Shown here: one piece after another, positions 1-5,291 of the stretch | How positions within the stretch are numbered: the stretch's first letter is position 1 | How the letters are laid out: every line of letters begins with the position of its first letter | Assembly: GCA_021789355.1 (NCBI GenBank) | Contig: JAJYJR010000449.1 | Location: 1 to 5,291, forward strand | Direction of reading: 5' to 3' | Source of the DNA: Chloroflexota bacterium | GTDB taxonomy: Bacteria > Chloroflexota > Limnocylindria > Limnocylindrales > CSP1-4 | Length of the DNA: 5,291 nt | Position numbers and translations under genes: made by a program | Notes under the pieces: model-generated | Databases searched by the model: none | The model's input: only the letters and a program-made list of their open reading frames with translations | What the model was told of the DNA's origin: nothing

Positions 1-2276
1 TCGGCGGCCGCCGACTCGAGAACCTCGAGCGCGCCCGTGGCCCGTGCCGCCTCGCTGCGCAGGCGTTCCGCCTGCGCACGCTCCCAGGCGAGCTCGCGCA
101 CGGCGGCCTCGGCGGCGCGGCCGGCAGCGCGTTCCGCTTCGTCCGCCGCCCGCCGGTCGCGTCTCGCCTGCTCGGCCTCGCGACGAGCTTCGTCGCGGGA
201 GACCCGTTCCGCCGCCGCCGTGCGCTGGGCTTCATCGCTCTCGCGCCGCGCCTCCGCCGCGGCCGCGGACAGGCTCTCCACCTCGACCGCGAGCGCGTCC
301 CGCTCCGCGCGGCGCTCCAGCAGGGTGCCGCCTCCTCCGAGTGCCACCAGGCCGGCGGCCGTGACGAGATCGCCGTCCTGGCTCGCCACCGACCACCCGG
401 GCGGCAGGGCCGGCCCGATCTCCAGCGCATGGTCGAGCGTGGGCACCCACAGCGCGGTGGCGAGGAGCCGGCTGGCCACTCCTCCCGGATCGCGGCGCAC
501 CGCGTCGACCAGGGCGCCCCCTCCGACCGCGGCGGCCGCGGAGCGCGCTCGCTCCGCCTCGCGCTCGGCCGCGCGGTGCACCGCGACGTCGGACATCACC
601 ACGAGCCCGCGTTCGCCGCGCAGCCCGGGAACGCGATCGCGACCGATCGCGGCGGCCCGTATGGCGTCTCCCAGCGCCGCCTCGACGGCGGCCCGGAGTG
701 GCGGCTCGACGTCCAGTCCCTCGCCGACGCGCGTGCCCCCTCGCCGCCTCGCCGCCTGCGTGATCGCGAGCCCCTCCTCGGCGGCGATCCGCTGCTCCAG
801 CGACGCCAGCCGGGCGCGGACGGACTCCAGCCGCGCCGACGCGTTCTCGGCAGCGGTCCGGCGCTCCCGCCACCGCGCCTCGGCCCGGTCGGACACGTCC
901 CGTGCCCTGACCTCGAGGGTGTCGGCGGTGGTCTCTCGCGCGCCCGCCTCCTCCTGCCCGTGCGCGGCGAGGGCACGCCGCTCCTCCGCCGAGCGCGCGA
1001 TCTCCTGGGCCCTGGCGAGGCGTCCTTCCTGCTCCACCAGCGCGCGGCGTGCCTCGCCCGCACGGCGCCGTGCCGCTTCCAGGTCCGCCGTGCGCGCCGC
1101 CTCCGCCCGCCGGATCGCGGCCTCCCGGTCGCCAGCCTCGCGAGCGGCCGCGCGCAGCTGCGCGAGTTCCGTCAGCGCCTCCGTCAGCGCCTGTTCCGCC
1201 TCGGCGAGGTCGGCGGACGCTGCGGGGTCGTCGGCGACGATGGGTGCCGCGGCGGCCCGTCGCGCCGCCTCCATGCGGGCCTCGACCTGGGCTCGCTCCG
1301 CCTCGATGCGCCGCTTGTCCCGTTCCAGCGCCTCCAGCGCCGACTCCGCGCGGCCGTGCGCAAGCCGTGAGGTGGTCAGCGCGGCCGTCAGCCTGTCGAG
1401 ATCGGCCCGGACCTCGCGCTCCGTCTCCGCGCGCGCGGCCAGCCGTGCGGACAGCGCGGCCGCGAGTGCCTCCGTCGCCTGCAGCTCGGCCTGCGCGGCC
1501 GCCGTGGCCCGGCTCGCCTCCTCCAGGGCTGCAGCGGCCACCGTCCCCGCCTTCGCGGTCGCGGTGGCACGGGCATGGGCCGCCACGACGAGCGCGGCGG
1601 CGAGCTCGTCCGCGGCCGAGCGGCGGGCCTGCTCCTGTTCCACCTGCTGCGCCAGGCGGCGCGCCTGGGGGCGCAGCTCGGCGAGCACGTCCCGCACCCT
1701 CGCCAGGTTGGCGTCGGCCTCGATCAGCTGGGTCTCGGCCTGCCTGCGCCGCCGCTCGTGGCGCCGGACTCCGGCGACCTCCTCGAACAGCACCCGCCGC
1801 TCCTCGGGTCGGAGTGCCAGCGCCTGGTCCACCATGCCCTGCCCGATGAACAGGAAGGCGTTCTCGGCGATGTTGGCCGCGTCGAGCAGGTCCACGAGGT
1901 CGCGGTGACGCACCCGCTGGCGGTTCACCAGGTAGTCGTTCTCGCCGGAACGGAAGAGCCGGCGGCCCAGCGCCACCTCGGAGAAGTCGAGCGGCAGGAG
2001 GCCGTCGGCGTTGTCGAGCACCAGCGTCACGTCGGCCATCCCGATCGCGTGGCGCCGCTCCGATCCGGCGAAGATCACGTCCTCCGCGCGCCGGATCCGC
2101 AACGACCGACCCTGCTCGCCCAGCGCCCACCGCAGGGCATCCGCCAGGTTGCTCTTGCCGCTTCCATTGGGGCCGATCACGGCGCTGATGCCCGCTCCGA
2201 ACTCGATCTCGGTGCGTTCGGCGAACGACTTGAACCCGACCATGCGGAGCGCGCGCAGTCGACCGCCAACGGTCAT
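1..2276 (-). CDS. smc: Chromosome segregation ATPase SMC (partial, C-terminus beyond the window)
   Basis: This is the N-terminal 758 codons of the SMC subunit of the bacterial condensin, which with ScpA and ScpB organises and separates chromosomes using ATP. I translated the frame by hand and it stays open from the ATG at 2276 to the window edge. The head carries GFKSFAERT at residues 14-22, Walker A GPNGSGKS at 35-42, LGEQ at 52-55 followed by RSLR, EDVIFAGS at 65-72, and a Q-loop GQG at 145-147. A long Ala/Arg/Glu coiled coil runs from about 170 to 505. The hinge spans roughly 513-650 and ends in a glycine run followed by LLERR, after which the return coiled coil begins. About 400 residues are missing, including the ABC signature and Walker B. 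The ATG at 2276 has a GGGGG run 8 bases upstream. In-frame ATGs at 2291 and 2243 are alternatives, but the latter would remove part of the first strand. Only four lysines are present. The gene follows rnc by 25 bases and is probably co-transcribed with it. Confidence 0.97.
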   Translation of the reverse strand, partial: MTVGGRLRALRMVGFKSFAERTEIEFGAGISAVIGPNGSGKSNLADALRWALGEQGRSLRIRRAEDVIFAGSERRHAIGMADVTLVLDNADGLLPLDFSEVALGRRLFRSGENDYLVNRQRVRHRDLVDLLDAANIAENAFLFIGQGMVDQALALRPEERRVLFEEVAGVRRHERRRRQAETQLIEADANLARVRDVLAELRPQARRLAQQVEQEQARRSAADELAAALVVAAHARATATAKAGTVAAAALEEASRATAAAQAELQATEALAAALSARLAARAETEREVRADLDRLTAALTTSRLAHGRAESALEALERDKRRIEAERAQVEARMEAARRAAAAPIVADDPAASADLAEAEQALTEALTELAQLRAAAREAGDREAAIRRAEAARTADLEAARRRAGEARRALVEQEGRLARAQEIARSAEERRALAAHGQEEAGARETTADTLEVRARDVSDRAEARWRERRTAAENASARLESVRARLASLEQRIAAEEGLAITQAARRRGGTRVGEGLDVEPPLRAAVEAALGDAIRAAAIGRDRVPGLRGERGLVVMSDVAVHRAAEREAERARSAAAAVGGGALVDAVRRDPGGVASRLLATALWVPTLDHALEIGPALPPGWSVASQDGDLVTAAGLVALGGGGTLLERRAERDALAVEVESLSAAAAEARRESDEAQRTAAAERVSRDEARREAEQARRDRRAADEAERAAGRAAEAAVRELAWERAQAERLRSEAARATGALEVLESAAA

Positions 2277-2301
2277 CGGCCCGGCCCCCATCGGCCGGAT
2301 G
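2277..2301 (-). promoter_or_regulatory. rnc-smc intergenic spacer with smc ribosome-binding region and alternative start
   Basis: The 25 bases between the rnc stop and the smc ATG contain no terminator-like hairpin with a T run, which supports read-through transcription into smc. A G run on the minus strand at about 2285-2289 is the only purine-rich, Shine-Dalgarno-like stretch before the ATG at 2276. A second ATG at 2291-2289 is in frame and would add five residues (MGAGP). It has no evident Shine-Dalgarno sequence, so the downstream ATG is preferred. Confidence 0.5.
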
Positions 2302-3132
2302 TCACGTCCCGGACTCCCCGGAGCGTCCCTCGGAGGATGGCGATGCCTCGGGGGCCGGCGACACGTCGGGGATGTGCGGCGCCTCGCGGGCCGGCGGCGC
2401 CTCGCGGGCCGGCGGCATCTCGCGGGCAGGCGGCATCTCGCGGGTCGCCTCCAGCACCTCGAGCGCGTGGGACGCCGCCTCGGTCTCGGCGTCTCGCCGG
2501 TTGCCGCCTTCGCCGCGCCCTAGCCTGCGCTCCCCGACGAGCACATCGACCACGTACCGTTTCGCATGGTCGGGTCCCACCGCGCTCACGAGCCGGTACG
2601 CCGGGGGCGCCCCCCACCGCACGTAGCCGAGCTCCTGCAGGCGGCTCTTCGGCGACTTCAGGCTCGCGACGGGGATGCTGGCGTCCAGCAGGTCCGCCAT
2701 CAGACCCGTCAGCCAGGTCCGAACGGTTGCGAACCCCTGGTCGAGGTAGACAGCCGCCACCACCGCCTCGAAGGTGGCGGCGAGCACCGATGGCCGCCGT
2801 CGCTCGCCGGTGCGCTCGGCACCCTGACCCAGCACGATCAGCTCACCAAGGCCGAGCCGTACGGCCACCCGAGCCAGTGCCTGGGTCGAGACCAGGGCCG
2901 CGCGGCGTGCCGTGAGCGCGCCCTCGTCTTCCTCGGGATGACGTTCGTACAGCGCATCGGAAACCACCAGCGACACCACGGTATCGCCGAGGTACTCGAG
3001 TCGCTCGTTCGACCCGGTCGGCGCGTCGGGGTGCTCGTTGGTGAAGCTGCCGTGGACCAGCGCCCGCTCGAGCAGGCCACGGTCCGCGACCGGCAGACCG
3101 AGTCGCGTCGCGAGCTCGCCTGCCGGGTCCAT
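2302..3132 (-). CDS. rnc: Ribonuclease III with a proline-rich repeat tail
   Basis: Ribonuclease III cleaves double-stranded RNA, chiefly in rRNA precursors and structured mRNAs. It acts as a cytoplasmic dimer with Mg2+. The 276-residue protein has an N-terminal nuclease domain (about 1-150) with HGSFTNE at 27-33 and the signature NERLEYLGD at 42-50, giving E46 and D50 as metal ligands. DEG is at 69-71 and the second acidic motif reads VLAATFEA at 116-123. There E122 is kept, but the usual aspartate (D114 of E. coli, LAD-x-x-EA) is Ala119. A double-stranded RNA-binding domain follows at about 157-229 (KSRLQELG, GPDHAKRY, GEG, then RRDAE replacing the common KKxAE). Residues 230-276 are an extra disordered-looking tail with hexapeptide repeats; most family members end near 225-240. 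The ATG at 3132 lies 16 bases after the acpP stop and has no clear Shine-Dalgarno sequence, suggesting coupling. Identity is certain. Whether catalysis is altered by Ala119 is open. Confidence 0.97.
   Translation of the reverse strand: MDPAGELATRLGLPVADRGLLERALVHGSFTNEHPDAPTGSNERLEYLGDTVVSLVVSDALYERHPEEDEGALTARRAALVSTQALARVAVRLGLGELIVLGQGAERTGERRRPSVLAATFEAVVAAVYLDQGFATVRTWLTGLMADLLDASIPVASLKSPKSRLQELGYVRWGAPPAYRLVSAVGPDHAKRYVVDVLVGERRLGRGEGGNRRDAETEAASHALEVLEATREMPPAREMPPAREAPPAREAPHIPDVSPAPEASPSSEGRSGESGT
2377..2448 (-). repeat. Four tandem 18-base repeats in the 3' end of rnc
   Basis: Four consecutive 18-base units lie at 2377-2394, 2395-2412, 2413-2430 and 2431-2448. The first two are identical (cggcgcctcgcgggccgg on the plus strand). 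The third differs at three positions and the fourth is more diverged at one end. Because 18 is a multiple of three, the array encodes a hexapeptide repeat in RNase III: REMPPA, REMPPA, REAPPA, REAPHI (residues 231-254). Unit number could change without breaking the frame, which is how replication slippage or unequal recombination commonly alters such tails. Confidence 0.9.
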
Positions 3133-3148
3133 CGAGAGGCGCAGTGGG

Positions 3149-3391
3149 CTACTGCGCAGAGTGCTCGTCGATGAAGTCGACCGCGTCCTGGACCGTGCGG
3201 ATCTTCTCGGCGTCCTCGTCCGAGATCTCGGTGCCGAACTCTTCCTCGAGGCTCATGATCAGCTCGACGAGATCCAGGGAGTCAGCGTTGAGGTCGTCCA
3301 CGAACGACGCCTCGGGCTTGACCTCATCCTCGTCGACGCCGAGCTGCTCAACGACGATCTTCTTGAGCCGCTCGTAGGTTGATGCCGTCAC
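3149..3391 (-). CDS. acpP: Acyl carrier protein
   Basis: Acyl carrier protein carries growing fatty acyl chains on a 4'-phosphopantetheine arm through type II fatty acid synthesis. It also delivers finished acyl groups to enzymes such as PlsX, encoded upstream in this cluster. The 80-residue length is normal for the family. The attachment site is Ser38 in ADSLDLVEL (residues 36-44), at the start of helix II. The protein is strongly acidic (EDEDE-type stretches such as DEDE at 20-23 and LEEEFG at 48-53), as expected. The start is GTG at 3391, chosen because a perfect AGGAGGT lies 7 bases before it and because [13 protein letters not shown] matches the usual ACP helix I beginning. Unlike its neighbours it keeps several lysines (K10, K11, K25, K62). 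It sits 29 bases after nusB and 16 bases before rnc, the acpP-rnc-smc order seen in many bacteria. Confidence 0.98.
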   Translation of the reverse strand: MTASTYERLKKIVVEQLGVDEDEVKPEASFVDDLNADSLDLVELIMSLEEEFGTEISDEDAEKIRTVQDAVDFIDEHSAQ

Positions 3392-3398
3392 CAGTCCT

Positions 3399-3405
3399 AC
3401 CTCCT
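3399..3405 (-). promoter_or_regulatory. Strong Shine-Dalgarno sequence for acpP
   Basis: The minus strand reads AGGAGGT here, 7 bases before the GTG start of acpP. It fixes the start codon despite GTG. It is the only near-perfect Shine-Dalgarno sequence in the window, while nusB, rnc and smc have weak or no obvious ones. This fits ACP being needed in far larger amounts than its operon partners, though expression was not measured. Confidence 0.85.
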
Positions 3406-3420
3406 GATCCTAACGGTCAG

Positions 3421-3897
3421 TCACCGCCTGGACTCGCGATTCCCGTCCCTCCGGGTGGGCCCGGCCAGTCCTGCCTCGCCTGCGATCCGTCCGAGGACGC
3501 CGTTCAGGAGCCGACGGGCAGGTTCCCCACTGTAGGTTCGCGCCAGACCGACCCACTCGGCGATGACCACTCGGGCCGGTGTCGTCGCGGAGTGTAGCAG
3601 TTCCCCGAGCGCCGAACGCAAGAGTGCGCGGTCGATTCGGGCCAGCTGGACGACCGGATACGCGGGCGCCGCGGTCTCGATCTGCGCGTCGATGGTGTCG
3701 CGGTGACGCACCACGGCATCGACGAGGGTGCGGGCGTAGGCGGAGGTCTCCTCGTCCGTGCCGACATCCGACAACTGGCGCTCCAGCGCGGCGGAGGCGG
3801 TCCGCTGCCCGAAGTCGGCCTCGAAGATCGCCGCGAGCGCGAGGCGACGTGCGGCACGCCGCGCCGCGTGGCGCTCGGCCGCCGGACCAGGCGACAC
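3421..3897 (-). CDS. nusB: Transcription antitermination factor NusB
   Basis: NusB binds boxA RNA together with ribosomal protein S10 (NusE) and helps RNA polymerase read through rRNA operons. It also supports rRNA folding and processing. The 158-residue product is near the usual 130-160. Its N-terminus has the arginine-rich helix RRAARRLALAAIFEAD (about 13-28), matching the family's RRxAReLALQxLY pattern. The C-terminal half has the hallmark ARIDRALLRSALGELLH, then VVIAEWVGLARTYSG and RRLLNGVLGRIA, the conserved NGVL helix. The start is GTG at 3897. The frame cannot extend further upstream, because the TGA of the preceding gene lies in the same frame only one codon before it (TGA CGC GTG). 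No Shine-Dalgarno sequence is evident, so termination-reinitiation coupling is likely. The protein contains no lysine at all, with arginine taking its place. The last 15 or so residues (PTRRDGNRESRR) form a basic tail. It belongs functionally with rnc downstream, since both act on rRNA. Confidence 0.95.
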   Translation of the reverse strand: MSPGPAAERHAARRAARRLALAAIFEADFGQRTASAALERQLSDVGTDEETSAYARTLVDAVVRHRDTIDAQIETAAPAYPVVQLARIDRALLRSALGELLHSATTPARVVIAEWVGLARTYSGEPARRLLNGVLGRIAGEAGLAGPTRRDGNRESRR

Positions 3898-3900
3898 GCG

Positions 3901-4290
3901 TCAGTCGCCGACGCCGTCGACGAGGATCGTGACCTCGCCGAGCTCGAGGCCCAGCTGGCGCTCGATCGTCTCCGCGATAGACCGCCGCACGCTCGACGCG
4001 AGGGCGGCGAGTGGCTCGCCCGACCGTGCCACCACGAAGAGCCGGACATGCACCCGGCCGTCCCGCAGCCGGGCGGTCACGGCCGGGCCGGCCATCCAGG
4101 CCCAGAACGCGGCTCCTCCGCGCCCGACCCGCAGCACGCCGGGCTGCCCCTCGGCGGCGGCGCGGGCCATCGCCCCGATCACTCGCCGCCGCACGGTCAG
4201 CATGCGCACGGCGGCCTCGCCCGCGGGCATCTGCCCGACGGGCCCGTCCACACCCGGGGATCGGTCCATGCCGCCTCGTCCGCCTGCCAT
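3901..4290 (-). CDS. Asp23/Gls24 (DUF322) family protein, YqhY-like
   Basis: The 129-residue protein fits the Asp23/Gls24 fold pattern. A helix VIGAMARAAAEGQPGVLRV (about 37-55) is followed by a strand-turn-strand DGRVHVRLFVVARSGEPL (about 77-94), a helix SSVRRSIAETIERQLGLEL, and a final strand GEVTILVDGV. About 30 N-terminal residues rich in Gly and Pro precede the domain and match nothing I know. Members have no established enzymatic activity. In Bacillus, YqhY is encoded next to nusB and is genetically linked to acetyl-CoA carboxylase and fatty acid balance. Here it likewise lies immediately before nusB, and between two lipid genes (plsX and acpP), so a role in tuning lipid synthesis is a fair inference. 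The ATG at 4290 overlaps the plsX stop by one base (TGATG) and has GGAG 8 bases upstream. An in-frame GTG one codon earlier is an alternative. No lysine is present. The family assignment is by pattern only and would need a profile search. Confidence 0.8.
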   Translation of the reverse strand: MAGGRGGMDRSPGVDGPVGQMPAGEAAVRMLTVRRRVIGAMARAAAEGQPGVLRVGRGGAAFWAWMAGPAVTARLRDGRVHVRLFVVARSGEPLAALASSVRRSIAETIERQLGLELGEVTILVDGVGD

Positions 4291-4292
4291 CA
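4290..4292 (-). promoter_or_regulatory. TGATG stop-start overlap coupling plsX and the YqhY-like gene
   Basis: The plsX stop TGA (4292-4290) shares its last A with the ATG (4290-4288) of the next gene. A GTG at 4293 is also in frame with the downstream gene. A GGAG on the minus strand lies 8 bases before the ATG, inside the end of plsX. This is a standard arrangement for translational coupling, with terminating ribosomes reinitiating at once, and suggests that the two proteins are made in related amounts. Confidence 0.8.
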
Positions 4293-5291
4293 CGCCGTCT
4301 CCGCCGCGCCCGCGCTCGCCGGCTCTCCGGGGTGCGGCCGGGGTGCCAGCGCATCCGCGATCAGCTGGGGCACGCGCGCCCGTGCCGCTCCGGCTCCCAC
4401 TCCCACCGCGTACGAGATCATGCGCGCCCGCGCACGGCCGTGCGTGATGATCACGGTGCCGCGGACGCCCAGGAGCGGCGCGCCGCCGAGCTTCTCGTAG
4501 TCGAACCGCTCCCGGATCCGTGCGATGCCTGGCCGCATCAGCAGGTAGCCCAGCGGGCCCCACGGTGGGCGGCGGAACTCACGTCGCAGGAGGTCGAAGA
4601 TGAAGCCGGATAGCCCCTCGAAGAACTTCATGGTGACGTTCCCGATCGAGGCGTCGCACACCACCACGTCCGCCAGGTGCGCCACGAGGTCCTTGCCCTC
4701 GACGTTGCCCACGAAATGCAGCCCGCCGTGCGCGAGCATCGCGGTCGCCTCCTGCACGCGCCGCTCGCCCTTGCCGCCCTCCTCGCCGATCGAGAGGAGC
4801 GCGACCGAGGGATCACGGACCCCGAGCACCTTCTCCGCGTAGATCGCACCCATGCTGGCGTACTGCGAGAGGTTGAGCCCGGTGGAGTCCGTCGTCGCGC
4901 CGATGTCGAGCAGCACGAACGGCCCCTTGTCGCTCAACATCTGGACGGCCAGGGCCGGTCGGTCCACGCCCGGCAGGCGCCCGAGGTACAGGATGGCCGC
5001 CGCCACCCCGGCGCCCGTGTGGCCTGCTGTGACGACCGCGTCGGCCCGCCCCTCCCGGACGAGGCGCATGGCGACGTTGATGCTGGCGTCCCGCTTGCGC
5101 CGCACGGCGGCCGCCGCCTGCTCGTCCATCGCCACGAGCTCCGACGCGGGCACCAGCGTCACGTGCGCGGGCAGGCCGCCCTGGACGTACGGGGCGATCT
5201 GCGCCTCGTCCCCGACCAGGAGGAGGTCCGTGTCGGGATGCTCCCGCGCCCATGCCAGGGCACCGGGCACGACCTCGGAGGGCCCGTGATC
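4290..5291 (-). CDS. plsX: Phosphate acyltransferase PlsX (partial, N-terminus beyond the window)
   Basis: PlsX converts acyl-ACP and phosphate to acyl-phosphate, which PlsY uses to acylate glycerol-3-phosphate, the first step of phospholipid synthesis in most bacteria. It is a soluble or peripheral membrane enzyme. The frame is open at the window edge, and 333 residues are visible. The first ones, DHGPSEVVPGALAWA, match the family start MxxAxDAMGGDxAPxEVVxGA, so only about 10-12 residues are lost. The GTG at 5270 is therefore internal, not the start. Along the visible fragment come RRKRDASI (64-71), TAGHTGAG (88-95; the family usually has AGNTGA), KGPFVLLDIGAT (121-132), a GEEGGKGE motif, NVEGKDL, VVVCDASIGNV (usually CDGFTGNV) and YEKLGGAPLLGVRG near the C-terminus. 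The total length of about 345 is normal. The final 20 residues are Ala/Pro-rich and variable. It is the first gene of the visible operon; its promoter and any upstream genes are outside the window. Confidence 0.96.
   Translation of the reverse strand, partial: DHGPSEVVPGALAWAREHPDTDLLLVGDEAQIAPYVQGGLPAHVTLVPASELVAMDEQAAAAVRRKRDASINVAMRLVREGRADAVVTAGHTGAGVAAAILYLGRLPGVDRPALAVQMLSDKGPFVLLDIGATTDSTGLNLSQYASMGAIYAEKVLGVRDPSVALLSIGEEGGKGERRVQEATAMLAHGGLHFVGNVEGKDLVAHLADVVVCDASIGNVTMKFFEGLSGFIFDLLRREFRRPPWGPLGYLLMRPGIARIRERFDYEKLGGAPLLGVRGTVIITHGRARARMISYAVGVGAGAARARVPQLIADALAPRPHPGEPASAGAAETA

Larger units (their letters stand above)
1..5291 (-). other. Probable operon plsX - yqhY-like - nusB - acpP - rnc - smc
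   Basis: Six consecutive genes share one strand with junctions of -1, 3, 29, 16 and 25 bases, and no spacer holds a terminator-like hairpin with a T run. Transcription as one unit is inferred from this spacing. Both ends run off the window, so neither the promoter nor the terminator is seen. Compared with the common plsX-fabD-fabG-acpP-rnc-smc cluster, the fab genes are missing and the yqhY-nusB pair is present instead. Composition is uniform across the block, with no sign of recent transfer. Confidence 0.75.

Noticed and set aside
37..1908. A 623-codon open frame on the plus strand, opposite smc
   Set aside because: Its product is a low-complexity Ala/Arg/Ser string, as produced by reading GC-rich Ala/Glu/Arg coiled-coil codons in antisense. 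The opposite frame encodes an unmistakable SMC with Walker A, Q-loop and hinge.
232..2130. A 632-codon open frame on the minus strand overlapping smc in another frame
   Set aside because: The product is Gly/Arg/Ala-rich with no recognisable motif. It is a frame-shifted shadow of smc caused by high GC and few stop codons.
1575..2915. A 446-codon plus-strand frame spanning the start of smc and much of rnc
   Set aside because: It runs antisense across two well-supported genes, has no domain pattern, and becomes Arg/Pro-rich low complexity at its end.
3410..4354. A 314-codon minus-strand frame across nusB and the YqhY-like gene
   Set aside because: It is an Arg/Gly-rich off-frame product. The two smaller genes in the other frames match known families and fit the gene spacing.
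4293..4563. N-terminal extension of the YqhY-like gene up to position 4563
   Set aside because: The extra sequence lies inside plsX in another frame and is Arg/Ala/His-rich low complexity. The TGATG junction with a GGAG upstream gives a better start at 4290.
5268..5270. GTG as the plsX start codon
   Set aside because: The codons before it, up to the window edge, encode DHGPSEV, which matches the conserved PlsX N-terminus. The gene therefore continues beyond the window.
1..5291. Mobile element, CRISPR array, defence system or novel biological system
   Set aside because: All sequence is accounted for by six housekeeping genes with short spacers. I saw no terminal inverted repeats, spaced direct repeats, tRNA-like folds or foreign composition.

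Overview
The window is very GC-rich (about 70% by eye) and holds one contiguous block of six housekeeping genes, all read on the minus strand. In transcription order they are plsX (5' end cut by the window edge), a YqhY/Asp23-like gene, nusB, acpP, rnc and smc (3' end cut by the window edge). Gaps are -1, 3, 29, 16 and 25 bases, so one polycistronic unit is likely. I see no internal promoter, terminator, RNA gene, CRISPR array, insertion sequence or attachment site, and no stretch over 300 bases without a gene. The long plus-strand frames opposite smc and plsX are antisense shadows of GC-biased codons.

Layout, right to left. 5291-4290 is PlsX, which makes acyl-phosphate for phospholipid synthesis. 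4290-3901 is a small Asp23/Gls24 (DUF322) protein placed directly before nusB, as yqhY is in Bacillus. 3897-3421 is NusB, the antitermination and rRNA-processing factor. 3391-3149 is acyl carrier protein, preceded by the one strong Shine-Dalgarno sequence in the window. 3132-2302 is ribonuclease III, with a proline-rich repeat tail and an alanine at a position normally occupied by a metal-binding aspartate. 2276-1 is the N-terminal two thirds of the chromosome-organising SMC ATPase: head, first coiled-coil arm, hinge and the start of the return arm.

The order resembles the widespread plsX-fabD-fabG-acpP-rnc-smc cluster, but the fab genes are absent and a yqhY-nusB pair sits in their place. 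The block joins phospholipid precursor supply (PlsX, ACP), rRNA transcription and processing (NusB, RNase III) and chromosome segregation (SMC). The organism is a high-GC bacterium. The SMC and PlsX variants, the arrangement and the strong Arg-for-Lys bias recall Chloroflexota, but this is an impression from protein style and needs a phylogeny.

I found no undescribed system. The points most worth a second look are the RNase III active-site substitution, its repeat tail, the yqhY-nusB insertion into the lipid cluster, and the near absence of lysine in several of these proteins.
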